DNA of 64,000 nucleotides, from the NCBI GenBank assembly GCA_023415235.1, contig JAEZLP010000031.1, positions 1 through 64,000 on the forward strand, read 5' to 3'. Shown in pieces: positions 34,182 through 42,890 of the stretch. The number at the start of each line of letters is the position of its first letter. The first letter of the stretch is position 1. The translations under genes and the position numbers were made by a program. Source of the stretch: Bacillota bacterium. GTDB lineage: Bacteria; Bacillota; Clostridia; Peptostreptococcales; Anaerovoracaceae. The notes beneath the pieces are model-generated. The model searched no databases, was not told the DNA's origin, and saw only the letters and a list, made by a program, of their open reading frames with translations.

Positions 34182-36818
34182 TTATTTTCTCGGATTCTTC
34201 AACTGCGCCTGAGCAGCGGCCAATCTGGCGATCGGCACACGGAACGGTGAGCAGGACACATAGTCCAGACCAACATTGTGGCAGAATTCTACGGAAGAAG
34301 GATCTCCGCCGTGCTCGCCGCAGATGCCCAGCTTCAGGTTGGAACGTGTTCCTCTTCCCAGCTCAGCAGCCATTTTCACCAGTTTGCCTACGCCGTTCTG
34401 GTCGAGTCTTGCAAACGGATCATTTTCATAAATCTTCTTATCGTAATAAGCGTCCAGGAAGGAACCGGCGTCGTCACGGCTGAATCCGAAGGTCATCTGA
34501 GTCAGATCGTTGGTTCCGAATGAGAAGAATTCCGCTTCCTTGGCGATTTCATCAGCTGTAACGGCAGCTCTCGGGATCTCGATCATGGTTCCGACCATGT
34601 ATTTCAGGTCGATTCCGGATTCGGCAATGATCTTGTCTGCAGTTTCCACTACAATGTTCTTCACATACTGGAGTTCCTTGGTTTCTCCAACCAGCGGGAT
34701 CATGATTTCCGGAACCATGTTCCACTCAGGATGCTTTTTCTGTACATTGATGGCTGCTTCGATTACAGCGGTTGTCTGCATTTCTGCAATTTCAGGATAG
34801 GATACGGCAAGGCGGCAGCCTCTGTGTCCCATCATTGGGTTGAATTCATGCAGAGATGTGATCACAGCCTTCAGGTCGGCAACTTCCATTTTCATTTCCT
34901 TGGCCAGAGCAGCGATATCTTCTGCGTCTGTCGGAAGGAATTCGTGAAGCGGCGGATCCAGGAAACGAATGGTTACCGGGTAACCCTGCATTGCTTCATA
35001 GATTCCTTCAAAGTCGCTTCTCTGCATCGGAAGCAGCTTGGCCAAAGCGGTTCTTCTCTGCTCTTCCGTCTTAGAGACGATCATTTCTCTCATGGCGGCG
35101 ATTCTTTCCGAATCAAAGAACATATGCTCCGTTCTGCACAGGCCGATTCCTTCTGCTCCGAACTTGATTGCCTGTGCGGCATCCTTCGGAGTGTCGGCAT
35201 TGGTTCTGACCTTCATAACTCTGAATTTGTCGGCCCAGTTCATCAGGGTATCGAAATTTCCGGAAATGGATGCTTCTACTGTCTTGATGGCTTCGCCATA
35301 GATATTTCCAGTGGATCCGTCCAGGGATATCCAGTCTCCTTCATGGAAGGTCTTTCCGCCGAGGGTGAATACTTTTGCTTCTTCGTCTATCTTGATTTCT
35401 CCGCAGCCGGATACGCAGCAGGTACCCATTCCACGGGCTACTACCGCAGCGTGCGAGGTCATTCCGCCTCTGACGGTCAGGATACCCTGTGCATAGTGCA
35501 TCCCTTCGATGTCTTCCGGAGATGTCTCCAGACGAACAAGGATGACCTTGGCTCCCTTGTTTACGGTCCAATCCGTCGCATCGTCAGCAGTAAATACAAC
35601 CTGTCCGCAGGCGGCTCCCGGAGAAGCTGGAAGACCTGCTCCGATTGGGGATGCAGCCTTCAGTGCAGCGGCGTCGAACTGTGGATGGAGAAGCGCGTCA
35701 AGCTGTTTCGGGTCGATCATCTTTACAGCTTCCTCTTCTGTGATCATGCCTTCTTCCACCAGGTCGCAGGCAATCTTCAGAGCGGCGGCAGCGGTTCTCT
35801 TTCCGTTTCTTGTCTGCAGCATATAGAGCTTTCCTTCTTCGATGGTGAACTCCATGTCCTGCATGTCTTTATAATGCTTTTCCAGTGTATATACGATCTT
35901 GTAGAACTGGTCGTATACTTCCGGATTCTGTTCCTTCAGCTGATCGATGGTCTGAGGCGTTCTGATACCTGCAACAACGTCTTCGCCCTGTGCGTTCATT
36001 AAGAATTCGCCGTAGAGCTTGGCTTCTCCTGTGGATGGGTTTCTGGAGAAGGCTACGCCTGTTCCGGAAGAGTCGCCCATATTTCCGAATACCATGGACT
36101 GAACGTTAACCGCAGTTCCCCATGAAGACGGAATGTCGTTCATTCTTCTATAGTAAATCGCACGGGGGTTGTTCCAGGAACGGAATACGGCCTTGATTGC
36201 GCCGAAGAGCTGTTCTACAGGATCACTCGGGAATTCCGCTCCGATCTTGTTTTTGTACTCTTCCTTGAACTGTCTCGCCAATTCTTTAAGGTCATCTGCA
36301 TTGAGTTCTGTGTCAAGCTTGACACCCTTCTTTTCCTTCATTTCATCGATGAGCTTTTCGAAGTAAGCTTTTCCGACTTCCATAACCACGTCGGAGTACA
36401 TCTGTATGAAACGGCGATAGGAGTCGTAAGCAAACCGCGGATTGTTGGTTTTCTTCGCAAAGCTTTCCACTACCTGATCATTCAATCCCAGGTTCAGGAT
36501 GGTATCCATCATACCCGGCATGGATGCTCTGGATCCGGAACGAACGGATACGAGCAAAGGATTTTCCAAATCTCCGAATTTCTTGCCGGTGATCTTCTCC
36601 ATCTCTCCGATATACTTCATGATTTCTGCTTTAATCTCATCATTGATCTTCTCTCCGTCGGCATAGTACTGGGTACAAGCCTCCGTAGTTATTGTAAATC
36701 CCTGTGGTACAGGCATTCCTAAATTTGTCATTTCCGCAAGGTTTGCTCCCTTGCCTCCCAGCAGCTCCCGCATGGAGCCATTCCCTTCCGTAAAAAGGTA
36801 CACATACTTTTTTCCCAT
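34182..36818 (-). CDS. ppdK: Pyruvate, phosphate dikinase
   Basis: An 878-residue enzyme of usual length that interconverts pyruvate, ATP and phosphate with PEP, AMP and PPi; anaerobes often use it in glycolysis. The N-terminal ATP-grasp part has GGKGANLAEM (about 18-27) and MPGMMDTILNLGL. The phospho-carrier domain shows GGMTSHAAVVARGMGTCCV with the His near 455. The PEP/pyruvate barrel has the Cys in GICGEHGGDPSS (near 833). GGAGAG precedes the ATG. No gene for its regulatory protein adjoins it. Confidence 0.97.
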   Translation of the reverse strand: MGKKYVYLFTEGNGSMRELLGGKGANLAEMTNLGMPVPQGFTITTEACTQYYADGEKINDEIKAEIMKYIGEMEKITGKKFGDLENPLLVSVRSGSRASMPGMMDTILNLGLNDQVVESFAKKTNNPRFAYDSYRRFIQMYSDVVMEVGKAYFEKLIDEMKEKKGVKLDTELNADDLKELARQFKEEYKNKIGAEFPSDPVEQLFGAIKAVFRSWNNPRAIYYRRMNDIPSSWGTAVNVQSMVFGNMGDSSGTGVAFSRNPSTGEAKLYGEFLMNAQGEDVVAGIRTPQTIDQLKEQNPEVYDQFYKIVYTLEKHYKDMQDMEFTIEEGKLYMLQTRNGKRTAAAALKIACDLVEEGMITEEEAVKMIDPKQLDALLHPQFDAAALKAASPIGAGLPASPGAACGQVVFTADDATDWTVNKGAKVILVRLETSPEDIEGMHYAQGILTVRGGMTSHAAVVARGMGTCCVSGCGEIKIDEEAKVFTLGGKTFHEGDWISLDGSTGNIYGEAIKTVEASISGNFDTLMNWADKFRVMKVRTNADTPKDAAQAIKFGAEGIGLCRTEHMFFDSERIAAMREMIVSKTEEQRRTALAKLLPMQRSDFEGIYEAMQGYPVTIRFLDPPLHEFLPTDAEDIAALAKEMKMEVADLKAVITSLHEFNPMMGHRGCRLAVSYPEIAEMQTTAVIEAAINVQKKHPEWNMVPEIMIPLVGETKELQYVKNIVVETADKIIAESGIDLKYMVGTMIEIPRAAVTADEIAKEAEFFSFGTNDLTQMTFGFSRDDAGSFLDAYYDKKIYENDPFARLDQNGVGKLVKMAAELGRGTRSNLKLGICGEHGGDPSSVEFCHNVGLDYVSCSPFRVPIARLAAAQAQLKNPRK

Positions 36819-36944
36819 CTTTTTCTCTCCTTCGTACTATAATGTTAATATAAACGGTGAAATTCTATCCTGCTGAAGCCGGAGAATTTCCGCAGCATCT
36901 ACCAAGCACCTGTATCACAAATGTTGCTAGTTGCTAAAAACAAG

Positions 36945-36977
36945 GACAAGTGGCCTTTCTGTTAAGGTGCTTGTCCC
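36945..36977 (-). terminator. Terminator of glyS
   Basis: GGACAAG (36945-36951) pairs with CTTGTCC (36971-36977), with an inner CCTT/AAGG pair; TTGTTTTTAG follows on the minus strand. Confidence 0.75.
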
Positions 36978-37010
36978 ATGTCTCTTTCCTCTAAAAATAC
37001 CCTTTCACTG

Positions 37011-38414
37011 CTAAAACATCAGTTTGTCTTCAATATATCTTCTCACTTCGGAGATAGGTATTCTGATTTGTTCCATTGTGTCGCGATCACGGATTGTAAC
37101 ACTCTTATCAGTTTCTGTATCAAAATCTACGGTTATGCAGAACGGGGTGCCTATTTCATCCTGCCTTCGATACCGTTTTCCGATACTTCCCGGCAGATCG
37201 TAATCCACCATCAGATGCTTGGACAGCTCTGCGTGAAGCGCTTCCGCCTGCTCGCTCTGCTTTTTCGTGAGCGGGAGCACCGCAGCCTTGAAAGGCGCCA
37301 GTGCCGGATGGAAGCGCATGACCACCCTGACATCTTCTTTCCCGTTTACATCAGGAACGATCTCTTCGTCGTAAGCGTCAACCATAAAGGCCAGTGTGAC
37401 CCTGTCCGCCCCCAGAGAAGGCTCGATGCAGTAAGGCACGTACTTTTCATTGGTCTCCGGATCCTGATAGAACATATCCTGACCGGAATGCTCAATGTGC
37501 TGCTTCAAATCGAAATCGGTCCTGTCTGCTATGCCCCAGAGTTCTCCCCATCCAAATGGGAAACGGTACTCGATGTCGGTTGTGGCATTGCTGTAATGGG
37601 AGAGCTCTTCCTTTTCGTGATCCCTCAGTTTGAGGTTTTCTTCCTTCATGCCCAGTGCTTTCAGCCAATTTACGCAGTAGTCCTTCCAGTAGGTGAACCA
37701 CTCCAGATCGGTCCCCGGTTTGCAGAAGAATTCCAGCTCCATCTGCTCAAATTCACGGGTTCTGAAAGTAAAGTTGCCAGGTGTAATCTCATTTCGGAAG
37801 GATTTTCCGATCTGGGCGATTCCGAACGGCATCTTCTTCCTGGATGTTCTGAGAACGTTTTTAAAGTTGACAAAGATTCCCTGGGCTGTTTCCGGCCTTA
37901 AATAAATCTCTGCCTTGGAATCCTCCGTAACACCCTGAAATGTCTTGAACATCAGATTGAATTGTCTGATGGATGTAAAATCTGTTTTCCCGCATTCCGG
38001 ACACTGAATCGATTTCTCTTTAATGTATCCTTCCAGCTTTTCATTGGACCATCCGTCTACGGTTACCGTCATCTGATCGTTTTCTTTGATATAATCCTCG
38101 ATCAGTTTATCTGCTCTGAAACGGGCTTTACAGCTCTTGCAATCAATAAGAGGATCTGCAAATCCGCCTACGTGTCCTGAAGCCACCCATGTCTTCGGGT
38201 TCATCAGAATCGCCGCATCCAGACCTACATTGTACTTTGACTCCTGAACGAATTTCTTCCACCATGCCTTTTTCACATTGTTCTTCAGTTCGACTCCCAC
38301 AGGGCCGTAATCCCAGGTGTTAGCCAGTCCGCCGTATATTTCGGAACCCGGGTAAATAAAACCTCTATTTTTTGCCAGTGCTGAGATTTTGTCCATTGAA
38401 AATTCTTTGCTCAT
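37011..38414 (-). CDS. glyS: Glycyl-tRNA synthetase, single-chain (alpha2) type
   Basis: A 467-residue class II synthetase of the eukaryote-like dimer form. Motif 1 region is in the first 60 residues (NRGFIYPGSEIYGGLANTWDYGP), motif 2 is FRNEITPGNFTFRTREFEQMELE (near 212-234) and motif 3 lies in EPSLGADRVTLAFM (near 337-350). A zinc-type insertion has CKSC (about 91-94) and CPEC (about 142-145). The C-terminal anticodon-binding domain begins near 370. It charges tRNA-Gly. Confidence 0.97.
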   Translation of the reverse strand: MSKEFSMDKISALAKNRGFIYPGSEIYGGLANTWDYGPVGVELKNNVKKAWWKKFVQESKYNVGLDAAILMNPKTWVASGHVGGFADPLIDCKSCKARFRADKLIEDYIKENDQMTVTVDGWSNEKLEGYIKEKSIQCPECGKTDFTSIRQFNLMFKTFQGVTEDSKAEIYLRPETAQGIFVNFKNVLRTSRKKMPFGIAQIGKSFRNEITPGNFTFRTREFEQMELEFFCKPGTDLEWFTYWKDYCVNWLKALGMKEENLKLRDHEKEELSHYSNATTDIEYRFPFGWGELWGIADRTDFDLKQHIEHSGQDMFYQDPETNEKYVPYCIEPSLGADRVTLAFMVDAYDEEIVPDVNGKEDVRVVMRFHPALAPFKAAVLPLTKKQSEQAEALHAELSKHLMVDYDLPGSIGKRYRRQDEIGTPFCITVDFDTETDKSVTIRDRDTMEQIRIPISEVRRYIEDKLMF

Positions 38415-38451
38415 AATTACCTACCATTTCTACGTAACATTTTTCTGTCGT

Positions 38452-39066
38452 TTATTCTTCTTCTTTTTTATCTTCCTCTGCTCCGCAGCAGCAGTTCTCG
38501 TCACATTCCTCATCGCTTCCGCAGCAGCAGCTGTCGTCACTTTTCTTGGCCTTGTTAATGGCTTCGGTGGTTTTTGCCTTGATGCTTTCAATGACATCGA
38601 CGCTCTTCGTCTTCACTTCGTCTACAACGACGGAGCCCTTTTCCACCACTTCGTCAAAAGTATCCGTTGCCATTTCGCTGATATCGATGATTTCTCCGTC
38701 GTCTTTCACCAGCTCTATGACACATTTGGTCCCAAACGCGGCGATGACACCGGCTACAGCTGCCCAAGGAGCCAATACGGTACCCACGATACCTACGTTA
38801 ACAGGCAAGTTTAAAATTACCTCATCATTTTTTTTGACAATAATCTTAGCAACGTTCCCCTTCTTGATTGCTTCCTTTACCTTGTCAACGATGTGCGCGC
38901 TCTGCTCTGCAAATTTGCTCTTATTCTTGATGTCGATAGACTCTTCGATGTCGATGATGGCATCCACTACGCTCCCCTCCGCAGCTTCCAGAGCCTCCTT
39001 TGCTTCTTTATAGCTCACTCCGGTTCTGTCCTTGACCAGTTCAATCTTTTCTAATGTAATCTCCAT
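38452..39066 (-). CDS. DUF4342-like protein with UBA-like N-terminus and Cys-rich tail
   Basis: A 204-residue protein. Residues 1-45 (TLEKIELVKDRTGVSYKEAKEALEAAEGSVVDAI) resemble the UBA/TS-N fold of elongation factor Ts. A DUF4342-type segment with a hydrophobic hairpin follows (NDEVILNLPVNVGIVGTVLAPWAAVAGVIAAF, about 80-111). A charged helical part leads to an acidic tail with CCCG and ENCCCG clusters (about 180-197), which may bind metal. Function unknown. GGAGG precedes the start. Confidence 0.78.
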   Translation of the reverse strand: MEITLEKIELVKDRTGVSYKEAKEALEAAEGSVVDAIIDIEESIDIKNKSKFAEQSAHIVDKVKEAIKKGNVAKIIVKKNDEVILNLPVNVGIVGTVLAPWAAVAGVIAAFGTKCVIELVKDDGEIIDISEMATDTFDEVVEKGSVVVDEVKTKSVDVIESIKAKTTEAINKAKKSDDSCCCGSDEECDENCCCGAEEDKKEEE

Positions 39067-39149
39067 AATCTTACCTCCATTTTAAATATTACTCAACTAC
39101 CTGCCCGCCAAAGCCAGAAAACAAAATGCCGCGAGCCTGCAGCGTTCAG

Positions 39150-39911
39150 TTATTCAATTTTGCCAGCCAGGAAGCTTTCGCTCTTCAGCTCGCCGATATC
39201 CAGATGATAAGCAACGTAGCTTTTGATAATCCTGCTCAGCTGTTTCAGAATTTCATCATCCAAAGCAAGATTTTCAAAGCATTTTATAGGGTTGTCAAAA
39301 ATATACCGCAATATATTTACTATACCAAAATTTACACTATAAATCAACGAGTCATTCTCATAATTGTTAAAATTTAAGCAGCAGCTTTTACAGATAATTC
39401 CTCCATCTTTTACACTGAAAAAGGCTGGTTCTTCTTTCTCACCGCACCTGACGCAGCGGTTGACCTGCGGCATGCTTCCGACTTCCTGTAAAATCTTGAT
39501 TTGATAAGCCAGAATGAGCGTAGTATATTTTTTGGATCTCTTCTCCATGATTTCAAAAAAGTCCAGGATCATATTGAATATGCCCGGGGCCGGAGCCTCC
39601 TCCTGGAGCAGTTTCTCTGTAAATTCAAGAACGTAGGAGCAATACATATACTTTTCCACATCCTCGCCAATCCGGTAATAGCTTTTGATGACCTCGCTGC
39701 TGTTGATGTGATAACTGTCCCTGTTTACGAACAGCTCATATCTTCCGTATGTAAAAGGTCTCATGGCAAGAGATGATTTGCTTTTCCCTTTTTCGCTGAT
39801 GCTCGTTCCGGCGCTGATCTTGCCGTATTTTTTTGAAAACAAAAGAACCATCCTGCGCCCGTTGACGGTTTTTACCTGTCTGAAAATGATTCCTTCCGTA
39901 TCCGTAAACAT
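39150..39911 (-). CDS. recO: DNA repair protein RecO
   Basis: A 253-residue protein of normal size. The N-terminal OB domain begins with EGIIFRQVKTVNGRRMVLLFSKKYGKIS, and a helical middle and a CxxC...CxxC zinc motif (CVRCGEKE near 157 and CKSC near 174) follow. RecO loads RecA at single-strand gaps with RecR. Its place after era is the conserved Firmicute order. Confidence 0.93.
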   Translation of the reverse strand: MFTDTEGIIFRQVKTVNGRRMVLLFSKKYGKISAGTSISEKGKSKSSLAMRPFTYGRYELFVNRDSYHINSSEVIKSYYRIGEDVEKYMYCSYVLEFTEKLLQEEAPAPGIFNMILDFFEIMEKRSKKYTTLILAYQIKILQEVGSMPQVNRCVRCGEKEEPAFFSVKDGGIICKSCCLNFNNYENDSLIYSVNFGIVNILRYIFDNPIKCFENLALDDEILKQLSRIIKSYVAYHLDIGELKSESFLAGKIE

Positions 39912-39997
39912 ATCCCGCTCTTTTCTATTATATTCTCACAGTTGTCATATATTTGCGCTTCCAATGCGGATTTTTTGAATTTCAGTTATTTAAATAT

Positions 39998-40053
39998 TCT
40001 TTCCTGTCGGATAAGCAACAACTTGAGCGGAGTTGCGTTTCGACAGAGAAAGA
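39998..40053. other. Bulged inverted repeat between era and recO
   Basis: TCTTTCCTGTCG (39998-40009) pairs with CGACAGAGAAAGA (40041-40053) with one bulge. Inside, GCAAC (40015) pairs with GTTGC (40032). It could be an intra-operon processing or attenuation structure. There is no strong T-run. Confidence 0.55.
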
Positions 40054-40063
40054 TGTCCAAAAA

Positions 40064-40960
40064 TTACTGTTCTTTGTATCCAAAATTGGAGAGTAAGAAA
40101 TCATTGTCCCTCCAGTTCTCCTTCACTTTGACCCACAGCTCAAGAAATACCTTGGTTCCCAGAAGTCCTTCAATCTCAATCCGGGCGCTTTTGCCGATCC
40201 CCTTCAGCTTTTTGCCCTCTTTTCCGATAATGATTCCTTTATGGGATTTTTTCTCGCAATAAATCACGGCGCCGATCCTGGTGATATTCGGCTCCTCCTT
40301 GTAGCTTTCCAGTTCAATCGCTACGCCGTGCGGAACCTCATCCTCCAAATAGAGCAGTACCTTTTCCCGGATGATTTCACTTACGATAAAGCGTTCCGGG
40401 TGATCGGTGACCATATCCTCCGGGAAATAAAGGGGACCTTCCGGCAGCAGTTCTTCAATTTTATCAAGCAGTACCTTCACATTCCTTCCGGAAAGAGCTG
40501 AAACTCCGATGATGTCTGCAAAAATGCCAAGAGCCTGATATTCCTCAAAAATTTTGCGGTATTTTTCGGGCTCAAGCTGATCGATCTTGTTGATTACCAA
40601 AAAAATCGGCGTATCGATATCCTTAAGGAGTTCAAGGATGTATTTATCCCCAGGTCCGGCGGAAAGCTCATCATCCACAATGAAAACAACCACTTCGACT
40701 TCCTTGAAGGTGTTGATCGCCATTTCCGTCATATATCCGCCAAGTTTGTTTCTAGGCTTGTGAATTCCCGGAGTATCGATGAAAATCATCTGACAGTCGT
40801 CCTCCAGGCCGTTCAGCCTGGTATAGATGCCGCGGATGCTGTTTCTGGTAGTCTGCGGCTTGTCCGTTGTGATTGCAATCTTTTCTCCGAGGATTGAATT
40901 TAATAATGTTGATTTGCCGACATTCGGCCTTCCAATGATTCCTATAAATCCTGACTTCAT
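40064..40960 (-). CDS. era: GTPase Era
   Basis: A 298-residue GTPase of normal length. G1 is GRPNVGKST (10-18), G3 DTPGIHKP (about 62-69) and G4 NKID (about 124-127). The C-terminal KH domain holds VIYCEKKSHKGIIIGKEGKKLKGIG (near 232-256). Era binds the 3' end of 16S rRNA and helps 30S maturation. It follows cdd in the conserved order. Confidence 0.97.
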   Translation of the reverse strand: MKSGFIGIIGRPNVGKSTLLNSILGEKIAITTDKPQTTRNSIRGIYTRLNGLEDDCQMIFIDTPGIHKPRNKLGGYMTEMAINTFKEVEVVVFIVDDELSAGPGDKYILELLKDIDTPIFLVINKIDQLEPEKYRKIFEEYQALGIFADIIGVSALSGRNVKVLLDKIEELLPEGPLYFPEDMVTDHPERFIVSEIIREKVLLYLEDEVPHGVAIELESYKEEPNITRIGAVIYCEKKSHKGIIIGKEGKKLKGIGKSARIEIEGLLGTKVFLELWVKVKENWRDNDFLLSNFGYKEQ

Positions 40961-40994
40961 GTATTCTCCCGTTCTGCTGTACTACGCGAACCGG

Positions 40995-41372
40995 CTACAT
41001 CCGGAAACCTTCCGGCAGCAGTTCGTTGATTTCCGTGATGTGAAGATGATCCTCATCTTCTCCGGTTATTATTTTCAGATCGTCGCCGAATTCAAACATA
41101 AATTGCCTGCAGATTCCGCAGGGGTATGCTTCACCGTCTGAGGAAACGACCGCAATGGCGTCGAATTCTCTGTATCCTTCCGAAATTGCCTTGACAAAAG
41201 CGGCTCTCTCAGCACAAATGGTTCCTCCGAAGGATGAGTTTTCTACGTTGACGCCGGTAAATACCTCTCCGGACTTTGTTAATAACGCGGCTCCAACCTT
41301 GAAGCGCGAATATGGCGCATAAGCATACTGTACAACCTTCTGCGCAGTTCGAAAAAGTTCCCTGTACTTCAT
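40995..41372 (-). CDS. cdd: Cytidine deaminase
   Basis: A 125-residue enzyme that converts cytidine to uridine in pyrimidine salvage. The zinc and catalytic motif CAERAA and the second motif PCGICRQ are present. The ATG at 41372 lies eight bases after GGAGG; an upstream ATG at 41387 contains that Shine-Dalgarno and is unlikely. The usual dgkA gene between ybeY and cdd is absent here. Confidence 0.95.
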   Translation of the reverse strand: MKYRELFRTAQKVVQYAYAPYSRFKVGAALLTKSGEVFTGVNVENSSFGGTICAERAAFVKAISEGYREFDAIAVVSSDGEAYPCGICRQFMFEFGDDLKIITGEDEDHLHITEINELLPEGFRM

Positions 41373-41451
41373 ATCAATATCCTCCATTCAACTGTTCCAC
41401 CGGATCCTTCATGCGTGAACAAAACCGACTTACAGCGGTATATTCGGCGGT

Positions 41452-41907
41452 TTATCTTACGAGCCCGATTTGGCTCATAATCTTCTCCTCCTGAGCTCTC
41501 ATTTCCTCTCTGTCTTCATCATCCATATGATCATAACCCAAAAGGTGAAAAACACTGTGAACAAAAAGGTAAACCAATTCTCTTTCTCCGGAATGTCCAA
41601 ATTCATCCGCCTGCAGCAGCGCCTGCTCCGGGCAGATGACAACGTCCCCCAGACATAATACTCCATGGCAGTTTTTCATCTGTTCTTGACTTTCAAACTG
41701 GGGAAAGGATAAAACATCTGTCACACTGTCCTTGCCCCGGTATACTTTGTTCAATTCATGGATCTCTTCTGTACTGACAAAGGTCACGCTGATTTCCGCT
41801 TGGTCCGGATCCAGATTCTCCTCGCGGAGGCACAGCTCGGCGGCCTGGATCATATGATCGATCACCGCCTGTCCCGGCATTCGTTCGTCGCTGAAAATGA
41901 GATTCAT
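41452..41907 (-). CDS. ybeY: Endoribonuclease YbeY (rRNA maturation)
   Basis: A 151-residue metalloprotein with the zinc motif HSVFHLLGYDH (about 117-127) and the segment VLSFPQF. YbeY takes part in 16S rRNA 3'-end processing and ribosome quality control. It starts four bases inside the phoH stop (ATGA) behind GGAGGG. Confidence 0.96.
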   Translation of the reverse strand: MNLIFSDERMPGQAVIDHMIQAAELCLREENLDPDQAEISVTFVSTEEIHELNKVYRGKDSVTDVLSFPQFESQEQMKNCHGVLCLGDVVICPEQALLQADEFGHSGERELVYLFVHSVFHLLGYDHMDDEDREEMRAQEEKIMSQIGLVR

Positions 41908-42890
41908 TCTTCTCCCTCCTGTTCCGGATGATCCTTTGCATAGCGTTCATATGCAACGATAATCCTTCGAACCAGTGCGTGTCTGACTACGTCCGCGTCC
42001 TTTAAAAAGCAGAATTCGATCCCCTCCACTCTGTCCAATACTCTGATTGCGTCAACCAGTCCGGACTTTTTCCCTCTCGGCAGGTCAATCTGGGTAATAT
42101 CACCCGTCACAACCGCTTTCGATCCAAAACCCAATCGGGTCAGGAACATTTTCATCTGTTCTTTTGTTGTATTCTGTGCTTCATCCAGTATGATAAAGGA
42201 ATTGTCAAGAGTACGGCCTCGCATATAAGCTAAGGGAACGACCTCGATCACTTCCTTTTCCTTGAGCCTTAAAGCGCTGTCTCGTCCCAGAATATCATAG
42301 AGGGCGTCATAGAGAGGTCTCAAATAGGGATCGACCTTCTCCTGAAGGTCTCCCGGCAGAAAGCCCAGTCTCTCACCAGCTTCTACCGCCGGCCTGGCCA
42401 GGATGATTTTCTGCACTTCTTTATTTTTAAAGGCATTAATTGCCATTGCGACTGCAATATAGGTTTTGCCGGTTCCCGCAGGCCCGACACCGAATACGAT
42501 ATCATGCTTCTTGATACTCTGTGCATAAGAGGTTTGTCCGAGGGTTTTTGGTTTGATTGGCTTTCCTCTATGAGTAAAACAGATCACATCCTTGTTGATA
42601 TTGCTGTCCTTATAGGACAATCCCTTATTGCTCAGGCTGATTACATAATTGACCTTCTGCGCGTCCAGAATCTCACCGGATTCCAGAATTCCAAGTAGCT
42701 CTACGATAACCTTCTGCGCTTTCTCCGCTTCCTTGCCTTTAATTATGATTTCATCCTGGCGCTGAACAATTTCCACATCGTAATTGTCCTTGATGATCTT
42801 CAGGTTGACATCCAGGTTTCCAAACAGTTCATCCGTATCCTGGTCATGGTCGATTTTAATCTTCAGTTCTTCTATCAGTGGGGTTTCCAA
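41904..42890 (-). CDS. phoH: PhoH-like ATPase
   Basis: A 328-residue protein. Walker A is GPAGTGKTY (near 136-144), followed by LARPAVEAGERLGFLPGDLQEKVDPYLRP, and Walker B is IILDEAQNTT (near 233-242). The family may act in RNA metabolism. The start is TTG 42890, with GGAG seven bases upstream; it lies within the 3' end of yqfD (35-base overlap). The gene for PgpH, usual after phoH, is absent. Confidence 0.94.
   Translation of the reverse strand: METPLIEELKIKIDHDQDTDELFGNLDVNLKIIKDNYDVEIVQRQDEIIIKGKEAEKAQKVIVELLGILESGEILDAQKVNYVISLSNKGLSYKDSNINKDVICFTHRGKPIKPKTLGQTSYAQSIKKHDIVFGVGPAGTGKTYIAVAMAINAFKNKEVQKIILARPAVEAGERLGFLPGDLQEKVDPYLRPLYDALYDILGRDSALRLKEKEVIEVVPLAYMRGRTLDNSFIILDEAQNTTKEQMKMFLTRLGFGSKAVVTGDITQIDLPRGKKSGLVDAIRVLDRVEGIEFCFLKDADVVRHALVRRIIVAYERYAKDHPEQEGEE

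Noticed and set aside
34731..36002. 423-codon open frame on the plus strand
   Set aside because: Antisense to ppdK, a well-supported gene; no recognisable domain.
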